Shown one piece after another: positions 1-5,956 of a stretch of 5,956 bases of DNA; positions within the stretch are counted from its first letter, which is position 1, and every line of letters starts with the position of its first letter. The stretch is from Magnetococcales bacterium (GTDB lineage Bacteria; Pseudomonadota; Magnetococcia; Magnetococcales; JADGCH01). A model generated the notes under the pieces. The model saw only the letters and a program-made list of their open reading frames with translations, had not been told where the DNA came from and did no database searches. Location: NCBI GenBank assembly GCA_015228995.1, contig JADGCM010000106.1, positions 1 to 5,956 on the forward strand. The letters run 5' to 3'. Both the position numbers and the translations under genes were made by a program.

Positions 1-2
1 TG

Positions 3-404
3 GGCATCCACCGGCTTGAGGACCAGACCCGGCGCCAAATTGTCCTGTTTGGGCTGGTCTGGGGGGCTTTGTTTACCGCTATTATCGGCACTTTAGGGGG
101 CCATTTTGTCTGGGCGATCAGTCAAACCGACCAAACATCTGCCGATTTGGAGTTGCCTATGTGGTGGGTTTACCTCTGCATCCCGTTGGGATCTTACTTG
201 ATGAGTTGGCGCTTTTTGCAAACAGCATGGCAATTTTTCCGCTGTGGCGTCTTGCCTCACTACGAGCATGCCCACGTGGAAGGCATCCACGATATCGCCG
301 ATGAGAGCACGGTGTATCTTCAGGACAATGACATGCACCCTTACGACCTGAAACATCATCGTATTGTCGAAATTATGGCAGAGAAGGAGCCCCGTCAACC
401 GTGA
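3..404 (+). CDS. TRAP transporter small permease subunit (DctQ family), 5'-truncated by window edge
   Basis: This is the C-terminal 133 residues of a TRAP small permease, the four-helix membrane subunit that pairs with the large permease in Na+-driven uptake of organic acids. The frame is open from base 3 with no need for an internal start, so the gene begins outside the window; a TTG at 69 is not a credible start. Two hydrophobic segments are visible, at about residues 12-38 and 52-79 of the fragment. The second carries the family-typical LPMWWVYLCIPLGSYLM stretch, followed by the LPHYEHAHVEG-like loop common in this family. A hydrophilic, His- and Asp-rich tail of about 50 residues follows. 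The stop TGA at 402-404 overlaps the GTG start of the large permease by 4 bp, implying translational coupling. The substrate cannot be read from this subunit. Confidence 0.9.
   Translation, partial: GIHRLEDQTRRQIVLFGLVWGALFTAIIGTLGGHFVWAISQTDQTSADLELPMWWVYLCIPLGSYLMSWRFLQTAWQFFRCGVLPHYEHAHVEGIHDIADESTVYLQDNDMHPYDLKHHRIVEIMAEKEPRQP
384..389 (+). promoter_or_regulatory. Shine-Dalgarno of the TRAP large permease
   Basis: The hexamer AAGGAG lies inside the end of the small permease gene, 11 bases before the GTG at 401. It supports GTG 401 as the start and coupled translation of the two permease genes. Confidence 0.7.
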
Positions 405-1687
405 GTGGCATCATTATCTTTGGTCTGTTGGCCATTTTGCTCATTACCGGCATGCCGATTTCCATTGCGCTGGGGCTGACCGTTCTCATTTACCTGTTCA
501 CCCTTACCACGGTTCCGATCGAAGCCGTGGCCCTGAAGCTATTCACGGGCATTGAAAAGTTTGAAATTATGGCCATTCCGTTTTTCATCCTGGCAGGCAA
601 CTTTCTTACCCATGGTGGAGTGGCGCGACGGATGGTGCGTTTTGCCAACGCCATGGTGGGTCATTGGCACGGTGGCCTCGGGTTGGCGGGAGTGGTGTCG
701 TGTGCTTTGTTTGCCGCTATCTCCGGTTCGTCTCCAGCCACCGTGGTGGCTATTGGTTCCATTTTATTTCCAGCGATGGTGCGTTCTGGTTTTCCCAAGG
801 AGTTTGGAGTGGGGGTGATCACTTCATCGGGTGCCTTAGGAATTTTGATCCCGCCTTCCATCGTAATGGTGATGTATGCCGTCGCCACCAATACCTCCAT
901 TGGTGCCTTGTTTATGGCGGGCGTGGTTCCCGGGCTATTTCTGGCGGTTATGTTGGGATCGGTCACTTGGCAGCGGGCACGCCGAGGCAACTATCCGCGC
1001 CAGCCGGTAGCCAGCTGGCACGAGCGTTGGCTGGCTTTTCGTGACAGCGTCTGGGGGTTATCCCTGATTTTTGTGGTGATGGGGGGCATCTATTCGGGCC
1101 TATTTACCCCCACGGAGGCTGCCGCTGTCAGTGCTGTGTATGCTTTTTGCGTGGCCGTGTTTGTGCATCATGATTTGCGGATAGCCGACGTCCCCAAGGT
1201 TCTGCTCTCTTCAGCTAACATGAGTGCGATGCTCCTCTATATCATCACCAATGCCATCCTTTTTTCGTTTCTATTGACCTTTGAAAATATCCCTCAGAAC
1301 CTGACCAGCTGGATGGTGGCGCAGGGATTGGGACCAATTCTGTTCCTGTTGGCCGTCAACCTTATCCTGTTGTTGGCCGGCGATTTTATGGAGCCTTCCT
1401 CTATTGTGTTGATCATGGCCCCATTATTATTTCCGGTAGCGACCCAAATGGGGATCCACCCAGTCCACTTTGGCATTATTATCACGGTCAATATGGAGAT
1501 TGGCATGATCACCCCCCCCGTTGGCTTGAATCTTTATGTGGCCAGTGGTCTGACCAATATGGGGCTTTCAGAGGTGACCGTCGCTACTTTGCCGTGGATG
1601 ATGACCATGTTGGTTTTTCTAGTGTTGGTTACCTACTGGCCAGCTCTTTCCTTGTGGCTGCCTAAATCGTTGGGCATGATTTTGTAG
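401..1687 (+). CDS. TRAP transporter large permease (DctM family)
   Basis: This is a complete 428-residue large permease, the usual length for DctM/SiaM-type subunits. It forms the ion-coupled transport channel in the inner membrane and receives substrate from a periplasmic binding protein. The sequence is almost entirely hydrophobic, with about a dozen membrane segments. Family motifs are visible: IPFFILAGNFLTHGG (59-73), AISGSSPATVVAIGS (106-120), GALGILIPPSIVM (144-156), GLFTPTEAAAV (233-243), GDFMEPSSIVLI (327-338) and a TPPVGLNLYVASG segment (371-383). The GTG start is set by the 4-bp overlap with the small permease and by AAGGAG upstream. The last 55 bases overlap the 3' end of the convergent chemoreceptor gene. 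C4-dicarboxylates or related carboxylates are the common substrates of this subfamily, but that is family knowledge and not shown here. Confidence 0.97.
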   Translation: MSGIIIFGLLAILLITGMPISIALGLTVLIYLFTLTTVPIEAVALKLFTGIEKFEIMAIPFFILAGNFLTHGGVARRMVRFANAMVGHWHGGLGLAGVVSCALFAAISGSSPATVVAIGSILFPAMVRSGFPKEFGVGVITSSGALGILIPPSIVMVMYAVATNTSIGALFMAGVVPGLFLAVMLGSVTWQRARRGNYPRQPVASWHERWLAFRDSVWGLSLIFVVMGGIYSGLFTPTEAAAVSAVYAFCVAVFVHHDLRIADVPKVLLSSANMSAMLLYIITNAILFSFLLTFENIPQNLTSWMVAQGLGPILFLLAVNLILLLAGDFMEPSSIVLIMAPLLFPVATQMGIHPVHFGIIITVNMEIGMITPPVGLNLYVASGLTNMGLSEVTVATLPWMMTMLVFLVLVTYWPALSLWLPKSLGMIL

Positions 1688-3297
1688 AGTGCTTGGGTGA
1701 TTGGTTCGATACGACTGGGCAAGGTATTGAGTCCGTCCATCGCCGAGACTAGGCGATGCTGGATCGTGTGCATGCCGGCTAGGCTGGTCTGTATGAATGG
1801 GCTGGCCTCCGCCACGGTCGCCAGCAGCAGATGCAGATGGTGGTGTAGATCTTCGGCCTCCGCTGCAGACAGGTGTACCGATTGTGCCATGTTGGACACA
1901 GCGCCGTGGTGTTGGACGATGGCTGTTGCTACATCATTGCTACGGCGACTGACGCGATTCACACCGGCAATCGCTTGTTCCATCGTGTCACCTACTGTAG
2001 TGGCATGACCAGCGATACATTCCACCTGTGCGGCGATTGCCCGGGTGGCACGGGTGGTTTGACGTGCCAGTTCCTTGACTTCGTCCGCTACTACCGCAAA
2101 TCCTTTGCCGGCACTTCCTGCGCCAGCTGCTTCGATGGCGGCATTGAGGGCCAACATGTTGGTTTGTTCGGCGACGTCATAAATGGCATCTACCTCCTGT
2201 TCAATCGCTTGGGCGGCCGTGACCAATTGCCGCACCACGTCCCCACTGGTTTGGGCTCGTTCCGCTGCTCGATACGACTCATGACTAATCTCCTCACCAA
2301 GGTGCTGAAGGTTGGCCAGTGCTTGTACCAGAGTCGGCGCAATCTCCCCAGCCTGTTGGAGGTGTCCCCTGACCCGATCTATCTTAAGCAATGTCCCTTG
2401 CATCGCTTGGTCGGTCTGCGTCATGCCCTCTAAAATTGTTCCTAACCTTGCGATCTCTTCTTGCACAGCTGCGGTCAGGGTGATCATATCATGGTGGATG
2501 GTATAGACAGTGGCGACAATATCTTGTAATTGCCTAGGAAATTCCGTCACAATCTGGGCCACGACTTGGCGACTGAAGGGGTCGGATGTAACAGGTGGTC
2601 GAGGCAGGTCGAGCGGGGCGAAATCAACGACTGACTCTTGCTGGTTGGGAGATGCCACATCAAGACGACGCAACCAAAAAAAGGCAGCCACCGTCACGAT
2701 ACCAGCCAGGAACACCACTGCAACGCCGAGTTGTCCCGTCGGCCAGGTATCGTCCATCGTCCGCAACAGATGCAGATCATCACCGGCCTGTTGCACCATT
2801 TGCAAGGAGGTTTCGTGTAGGCCCCGTTCAAGGGGAGCCATCTGTTCGCGCCACTGCCGGCGTGCCTGTGACCCATTACCAATCTGAAGTTGGCTCCGCA
2901 TCTCGGTACACAACCCCAACCAAGCGGTCATCTTCTCCCGAACTTGGCGCAACTGCTCCCGTTCTTTACTGTCGCCAGAGAACAACAACAGCGCGGCTAG
3001 GGCGGACTCGATATGGCCCTGGCCCTGTGCCACCAGATTTGTCCATGGATGCCGTTCATCATCGCCATCAACCAGCAGCAGCTGTTGTCCAGCAGCAGCC
3101 ATTTCCCGTACGGCACGATCCAATCGGTGGGTAAACTCAAGCCGCGACGCCGCTTGGTCAATCTGTGCCAATCGGTCGTCGAGTGTGTTCATGCCGTACA
3201 GCGCCAGGGTAGCTGCTGTGAGAGGCAATCCAGCGAACAGCAGCAGCGCCGCGATGAGGCGTCCTGCAGATAACCTATTGTCTAACCCTTTGCCCAT
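1633..3297 (-). CDS. Methyl-accepting chemotaxis-type transducer without a visible HAMP domain
   Basis: This 554-residue membrane receptor is predicted to pass a periplasmic signal to CheA/CheW. In order it has TM1 (about 12-34), a helical periplasmic domain (about 38-188) rich in Gln, Glu and Arg like four-helix-bundle sensors, TM2 (about 190-210), a Pro-rich linker (about 213-240, with LPRPP) and a long cytoplasmic helical hairpin (about 241-540). The hairpin tip at 372-412 is diagnostic: AEQTNMLALNAAIEAA, then GKGFAVVADEVKELARQT. No HAMP-like segment follows TM2. The tip reads EAAGAGSAG where enteric receptors read EAARAGEQG. There is no C-terminal CheR-binding pentapeptide; the protein ends HKERAGQ. 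An ATG start precedes TM1 directly; only weak GGGG or GGAG Shine-Dalgarno candidates lie upstream. It sits 78 bp after cysE on the same strand and converges on the TRAP permease. The ligand is unknown. Confidence 0.93.
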   Translation of the reverse strand: MGKGLDNRLSAGRLIAALLLFAGLPLTAATLALYGMNTLDDRLAQIDQAASRLEFTHRLDRAVREMAAAGQQLLLVDGDDERHPWTNLVAQGQGHIESALAALLLFSGDSKEREQLRQVREKMTAWLGLCTEMRSQLQIGNGSQARRQWREQMAPLERGLHETSLQMVQQAGDDLHLLRTMDDTWPTGQLGVAVVFLAGIVTVAAFFWLRRLDVASPNQQESVVDFAPLDLPRPPVTSDPFSRQVVAQIVTEFPRQLQDIVATVYTIHHDMITLTAAVQEEIARLGTILEGMTQTDQAMQGTLLKIDRVRGHLQQAGEIAPTLVQALANLQHLGEEISHESYRAAERAQTSGDVVRQLVTAAQAIEQEVDAIYDVAEQTNMLALNAAIEAAGAGSAGKGFAVVADEVKELARQTTRATRAIAAQVECIAGHATTVGDTMEQAIAGVNRVSRRSNDVATAIVQHHGAVSNMAQSVHLSAAEAEDLHHHLHLLLATVAEASPFIQTSLAGMHTIQHRLVSAMDGLNTLPSRIEPITQALYKIMPNDLGSHKERAGQ

Positions 3298-3375
3298 AAA
3301 GCCCCGCCATCTCCGTTCGTGCCATCGTCACCTGTCTCTTGCAAGCGCGAAGCCATCCGGAAAATTGGGGAGGGA
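3298..3375 (-). other. 78-bp cysE-chemoreceptor intergenic gap
   Basis: This is the longest complete non-coding stretch in the window. I see no hairpin followed by a T-run, so no intrinsic terminator for cysE. I also see no convincing sigma-70, sigma-54 or flagellar sigma-28 promoter for the chemoreceptor. The hexamer GATGGC occurs three times on the - strand, probably by chance. The gap is compatible with read-through from cysE or with a weak promoter I cannot recognise. Confidence 0.4.
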
Positions 3376-4101
3376 TCAGCAGTCTGGAAAAGGCGGCGCT
3401 GGTTCTGCAGTCGAGAACGTTGTGTTGGAGTGGGGATGGCTATTGCCGGTTATTTGTTCCAGTTGCTTGATCCGACGATCCATCTGGTGTATGCGGTCCA
3501 ACATACAAGTGACAGCCTTCGCCACCGGGTCAGGCATAGCGTCGCTTTGGCCGTAGGTGGGAAAACCATTTGAATCGTCTGTCACTTGACGCCCCATAAG
3601 TACCCGCCCCGGGATACCCACTACTGTGGTATTGGCAGGGACGTCGCGCACCACAACGGCGTTGGAACCGACACGGGCATGGTGACCAATGGTAATAGGG
3701 CCTAAAATTTTAGCTCCGGCACCAACGATGACCCCCTCTTCCAGGGTTGGATGGCGTTTGCCTTTACTCCAACTGGTGCCTCCCAGCGTTACCCCATGGT
3801 AAATGGTCACATTAGCTCCAATCTCGGTGGTTTCACCAATCACCACTCCCATACCATGATCAACAAAAAAGCCCTGCCCAATCAAGGCTCCGGGATGAAT
3901 TTCAATGCCGGTGAGCATCCGCGCCAAGTACGACACCAACCGTGCCAGCAACTTGGCCCGATAACGCCACAGACCATGCGCCAATCGGTGCAACAGCAAC
4001 GCATGGACGCCGGGATAGCAGAGCAACACCTCGACAATGGTGCGGGCAGCTGGATCACGCTCGAAGACAGCACGGATATCTTGTCGCAGTCGCTCAAACA
4101 T
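3376..4101 (-). CDS. cysE: Serine O-acetyltransferase
   Basis: This enzyme transfers acetyl from acetyl-CoA to L-serine, giving O-acetylserine, the first committed step of cysteine synthesis in the cytosol. From ATG at 4101 it is 241 residues and begins MFERLRQDIRAVFERDPAA, the typical start of the short bacterial form. A helical N-terminal part (1-65) precedes a left-handed beta-helix of hexapeptide repeats (about 66-170). Catalytic and substrate motifs are visible: DHGMGVVIGET (81-91), VTLGGTSWSKGKRHPTL (104-120) and VGAGAKILGPI (126-136). The beta-helix closes with VVGIPGRVL. The tail (190-216) looks like a short coiled coil, and the protein ends PPFPDC instead of in the terminal Ile used to dock into CysK. 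ATG 4110, three codons upstream, is an alternative start; neither has a strong ribosome site. The gene overlaps the end of the upstream gene by 8 bp (17 bp with the alternative start). Confidence 0.95.
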   Translation of the reverse strand: MFERLRQDIRAVFERDPAARTIVEVLLCYPGVHALLLHRLAHGLWRYRAKLLARLVSYLARMLTGIEIHPGALIGQGFFVDHGMGVVIGETTEIGANVTIYHGVTLGGTSWSKGKRHPTLEEGVIVGAGAKILGPITIGHHARVGSNAVVVRDVPANTTVVGIPGRVLMGRQVTDDSNGFPTYGQSDAMPDPVAKAVTCMLDRIHQMDRRIKQLEQITGNSHPHSNTTFSTAEPAPPFPDC

Positions 4102-4594
4102 CGGCAGCATCGGCGGATAACTTACGCACCCCGTAACGGTCGCGCACCCCGGCTGGATTGACGACAACGGCACAGCCCTGCCGGTCAATCGCCACCAAAT
4201 TAGTAGGGGCTCCCCAGGGGAAAAACGGTGCCGGATCCATCGTCGGTATGGCCCGTAAGTCGAGAGCAGCGGCCTCACTATGCCCTTGGCGTAGCAACCG
4301 GTCGTAACCATTCAGCCAATCACACAACTGCTGCGCCTCGTCTTTATCCCACTGGATGATCGACTCGAACAGCTGCCAGGGGGTGGCGTGGATGACAGCA
4401 CTCGGTAAATCAGCACCATCATCCGCTAATGTAACGGCAGCACTGTCGTGATCGGCCCGACGGCGGCGGAACAAACGCCAACACAACCGTCCGACAGACC
4501 GGAGCAAGCGCCATCCCAACAGCCCACACCAGCGCAGCAGCCACCAAAACCAAGCCAGAATGGTTGCCGGAACGGTTAACCGACCACTTCTCAC
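4094..4594 (-). CDS. Hypothetical protein with Trp/Arg-rich membrane-seeking N-terminus, between mlaC and cysE
   Basis: I do not recognise this 166-residue protein. It starts with GTG overlapping the mlaC stop (GTGA) and ends inside the first codons of cysE, so it is almost certainly translated as part of the operon. Residues 11-31 are hydrophobic with many Trp (15, 17, 18, 22, 28). Arg residues at 21, 29, 32, 36, 40 and 43-46 fall mostly on a 3-4 residue spacing, so the segment could be an amphipathic or membrane-anchoring helix ending in RRRR, probably leaving the rest in the cytoplasm. Residues 65-105 look helical (PWQLFESIIQWDKDEAQQL), and 120-160 look like a small beta-rich part (TNLVAIDRQGCAVVVNPAGV). 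It is not MlaB: it is longer than a STAS domain and shows none of its features. Its position suggests an Mla accessory role, but that is inference only. Confidence 0.8.
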   Translation of the reverse strand: MRSGRLTVPATILAWFWWLLRWCGLLGWRLLRSVGRLCWRLFRRRRADHDSAAVTLADDGADLPSAVIHATPWQLFESIIQWDKDEAQQLCDWLNGYDRLLRQGHSEAAALDLRAIPTMDPAPFFPWGAPTNLVAIDRQGCAVVVNPAGVRDRYGVRKLSADAADV

Positions 4595-5214
4595 GGCTTA
4601 TTCCCAATGTTGTCGATGGTGGCAGCCTTCTGAGCCAATTTCTCCAGCAATCCATCCACGGTCGAACTACCCAAAATTTGTTGAAATTGAGCACGATAGT
4701 TGTTGATTAAACTGACACCCTCAATGGCGATGTCGAAGACGCGCCAACCGGACGAACCATTCAGCAAACGATAAGAGAGGTGGTAATCTTGGTTCTTGTG
4801 GTGGACGATGCTTTCGACCCGTATGATGTTCTGATTCTCCATTATCTCGCGGGCAAATTCGACTGTCTCTCCCTGGTAATTCTCTATTTTTCCCAAATAA
4901 GAACTCTCAAGAAGCTGCCGAAATAGCTCAATGAAACGCTGCTGTTGTGTCGCAGTGAAGCTATGCCACTTGGGACCGACCGCTCCTTGTGACATAGTAG
5001 TAAAATCAAATTGGTCGTAGATAAGGCGACGTAATTGATCACGTCGTTCAACACGTTTTTCCACTGTATTAAAAGTGGGATCTTTTAGCAGCTCAATGGT
5101 CTTATAAACAGACTGCTTGAGCCCATCAACCTGGGAGGGTTCCGCCGCAAAAACCGCCAATGGTACCATTAGCAGCAGAGCATAGATATAATTGGCACAA
5201 CGACTAACTAACAT
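4591..5214 (-). CDS. mlaC: Phospholipid transport periplasmic carrier MlaC (Ttg2D family)
   Basis: This 207-residue protein matches MlaC, the soluble periplasmic shuttle that binds phospholipid and moves it between the outer-membrane MlaA complex and the inner-membrane MlaFEDB complex. A Sec signal peptide is clear: a hydrophobic core YIYALLLMVPLAVFA (9-23), with cleavage after residue 23 or 24. The mature part has the family pattern: the YDQFDFTTMSQGAVGPKWHS segment in the N-terminal third, followed by FTATQQQRFIELFRQLLESSY and the YLGKIENYQGE motif, then the beta strands and IAIEGVSLINNYRAQF near the end. Length is normal. The ATG start at 5214 has an AGGGA ribosome site 8 bases upstream that overlaps the mlaD stop. 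The stop overlaps the GTG of the next gene by 4 bp. The family is confidently assigned; the direction of lipid transport in this organism is not known. Confidence 0.95.
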   Translation of the reverse strand: MLVSRCANYIYALLLMVPLAVFAAEPSQVDGLKQSVYKTIELLKDPTFNTVEKRVERRDQLRRLIYDQFDFTTMSQGAVGPKWHSFTATQQQRFIELFRQLLESSYLGKIENYQGETVEFAREIMENQNIIRVESIVHHKNQDYHLSYRLLNGSSGWRVFDIAIEGVSLINNYRAQFQQILGSSTVDGLLEKLAQKAATIDNIGNKP

Positions 5215-5222
5215 ATTGACTA

Positions 5223-5227
5223 TCCCT
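5223..5227 (-). promoter_or_regulatory. Shine-Dalgarno of mlaC overlapping the mlaD stop
   Basis: On the - strand AGGGA lies 8 bases before the mlaC ATG and shares bases with the mlaD TAG stop. It fixes the mlaC start and makes re-initiation by ribosomes finishing mlaD likely. Confidence 0.65.
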
Positions 5228-5678
5228 ATTTATTGACGCTGCCATGAATAAACTGGCTAATAAGCTCTTCAATATTGATGGCCGGTTCGGTCTGAATCAG
5301 ACGTTCCCCCGGCTTGAGCGTGATGAGAGATCCCCCTGGCGTAATCTTGATATAGCGGTCACCGATCAAGCCCTTGGTGCGGATGGAGGCCATGGCGTCT
5401 TCCTGGACGGTCACATCATGGCGGATATTCAGGGTGACATTGGCGGTGTACTCGTGTGGATCCAACACGATATGTTGGACGCGACCGACCTCGACTCCGG
5501 CTATTTCTACCCCAGCTCCTTTTTTTAATCCAGCAATGGAGGAGAAATGGGCTTGCACTGGGTAGTAGTCTCCCCCCATCAGCTCAAAACGGGCCAGTTT
5601 GATCGACAACCAAGCCAGCGCCGCGATCCCTACCACCACAAAGAGGCCAACCATTACAGTCAGTTTATTGTTGTTCAT
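5226..5678 (-). CDS. mlaD: Inner-membrane MCE-domain lipid transport protein MlaD
   Basis: This is a 150-residue MlaD, the inner-membrane-anchored MCE protein that forms a hexameric ring on the MlaFE transporter and exchanges lipid with MlaC. A single N-terminal membrane helix (about 8-27, VMVGLFVVVGIAALAWLSI) is followed by one MCE domain (about 37-115), with the typical FSSIAGLKKGAGVEIAGVEVG segment and GLIGDRYIKITPGG. A short helical tail (IEELISQFI) follows, as in MlaD proteins that use it to close the central pore. I chose ATG 5678 (MNNNKLTV) because the helix follows directly, as in homologues. The open frame extends to 5870, but that part overlaps mlaF and reads as non-family sequence. 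The ribosome site is weak. The gene starts 31 bp after mlaF and ends 11 bp before mlaC. Confidence 0.94.
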   Translation of the reverse strand: MNNNKLTVMVGLFVVVGIAALAWLSIKLARFELMGGDYYPVQAHFSSIAGLKKGAGVEIAGVEVGRVQHIVLDPHEYTANVTLNIRHDVTVQEDAMASIRTKGLIGDRYIKITPGGSLITLKPGERLIQTEPAINIEELISQFIHGSVNK

Positions 5679-5709
5679 TGCCCATAGACCACTTCTGCTT
5701 GATGCCCTT

Positions 5710-5956
5710 TTAGACGACCTTGATCGGACCTTGCAGTTCACCACGAATGAATTGCTTGATAATCGGATGTTGTGACTCGAGAATCGCCATTGAAGAGCCC
5801 GACGCCAGCACGCGACCCTGGTGCAACACCACCACATGGTGGCACCAACGAAAAATCTCTGGCACGGCATGGCTGATCATGACCATGGTATAACGACTGC
5901 GCAGGTAGGTAGCACAAACGAGCGCATGAATCGAGTGCTCAATGATGGGATCCAGG
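5710..5956 (-). CDS. mlaF: ABC transporter ATPase, MlaF type, C-terminal part only (window edge)
   Basis: The last 81 residues of an ABC ATPase are read on the - strand, from base 5955 to a TAA stop at 5710-5712; the Walker A, signature and Walker B regions lie outside the window. The fragment opens with LDPII, the D-loop that normally follows Walker B. It then shows the switch histidine in MVMISH (residue 29 of the fragment), followed by VVVLHQGRVLASG, the usual strand and turn after the H-loop. The end, PIIKQFIRGELQGPI, matches the C-terminus typical of MlaF (a conserved FxxG, then GPI/GPV). With mlaD and mlaC directly downstream, the assignment as the ATPase powering the Mla complex is firm. 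The residue after the switch His is Ala rather than the common Asp. Confidence 0.88.
   Translation of the reverse strand, partial: LDPIIEHSIHALVCATYLRSRYTMVMISHAVPEIFRWCHHVVVLHQGRVLASGSSMAILESQHPIIKQFIRGELQGPIKVV

Noticed and set aside
3072..3105. CAG/CTG-like triplet run in the receptor gene
   Set aside because: It encodes an ordinary Gln/Leu/Ala helix (GQQLLLV region), is imperfect and short, and is not a microsatellite.
1873..3134. Long open frames on the + strand opposite the chemoreceptor
   Set aside because: They are antisense shadows of a clear receptor gene, are Cys- and Arg-rich, have low-complexity composition and resemble no protein family.
3319..3324. TGGCAC on the - strand upstream of the chemoreceptor, resembling a sigma-54 -24 element
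   Set aside because: No GC dinucleotide of a -12 element is found at the required spacing.
3751..4161. 136-codon + strand frame opposite cysE
   Set aside because: It is antisense to a strongly conserved enzyme gene and has no family-like features.
4102..4311. Upstream in-frame extension of cysE to an ATG-like start at 4311
   Set aside because: It overlaps the preceding gene almost fully, reads as non-family sequence, and CysE homology begins at MFERL (4101).
5828..5845. Imperfect palindrome around CCACATGG in mlaF
   Set aside because: It encodes His-His-Val-Val in a conserved region, and nothing suggests a regulatory site inside the coding sequence.
5679..5870. Upstream in-frame extension of mlaD
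   Set aside because: It lies over the mlaF C-terminus in another frame, and the family N-terminus with its membrane helix begins at 5678.

Overview
The window holds seven protein-coding genes and almost no non-coding DNA. The gene families (a TRAP transporter, the Mla outer-membrane lipid system, a chemoreceptor and a short-form serine acetyltransferase) indicate a Gram-negative, probably motile proteobacterium. Base composition is moderately GC-rich and looks even across the genes. A magnetococcal or other deep-branching proteobacterial origin would fit, but that is a guess from gene style and not something the sequence proves.

Left part, + strand (1-1687): the end of a TRAP small permease (dctQ type, truncated by the window edge), followed with a 4-bp GTGA overlap by a complete large permease (dctM type). 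The solute-binding protein, which would point to the substrate, is not in the window.

Middle, - strand (1633-3297): a methyl-accepting chemotaxis-type transducer. It has two membrane segments, a periplasmic helical domain, no recognisable HAMP domain and a slightly altered signalling tip. Its 3' end runs 55 bp into the convergent dctM.

Right part, - strand (3376-5956), read from right to left: the C-terminal end of an Mla-type ABC ATPase (mlaF), mlaD (inner-membrane MCE protein), mlaC (periplasmic lipid carrier), an unrecognised 166-aa protein with a Trp/Arg-rich N-terminus, and cysE (serine O-acetyltransferase). Spacing is 31 bp, 11 bp, a 4-bp overlap and an 8-bp overlap, so these genes look like one translationally coupled operon. 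The chemoreceptor follows cysE on the same strand after 78 bp and could be read through or have its own promoter.

MlaF powers, MlaD channels and MlaC carries phospholipid between the outer and inner membranes. cysE makes O-acetylserine for cysteine synthesis and has no obvious link to lipid transport. I found no RNA gene, mobile element, CRISPR array or clear intrinsic terminator. I see no clearly new multi-gene system. The least explained items are the 166-aa protein between mlaC and cysE and the HAMP-less chemoreceptor.
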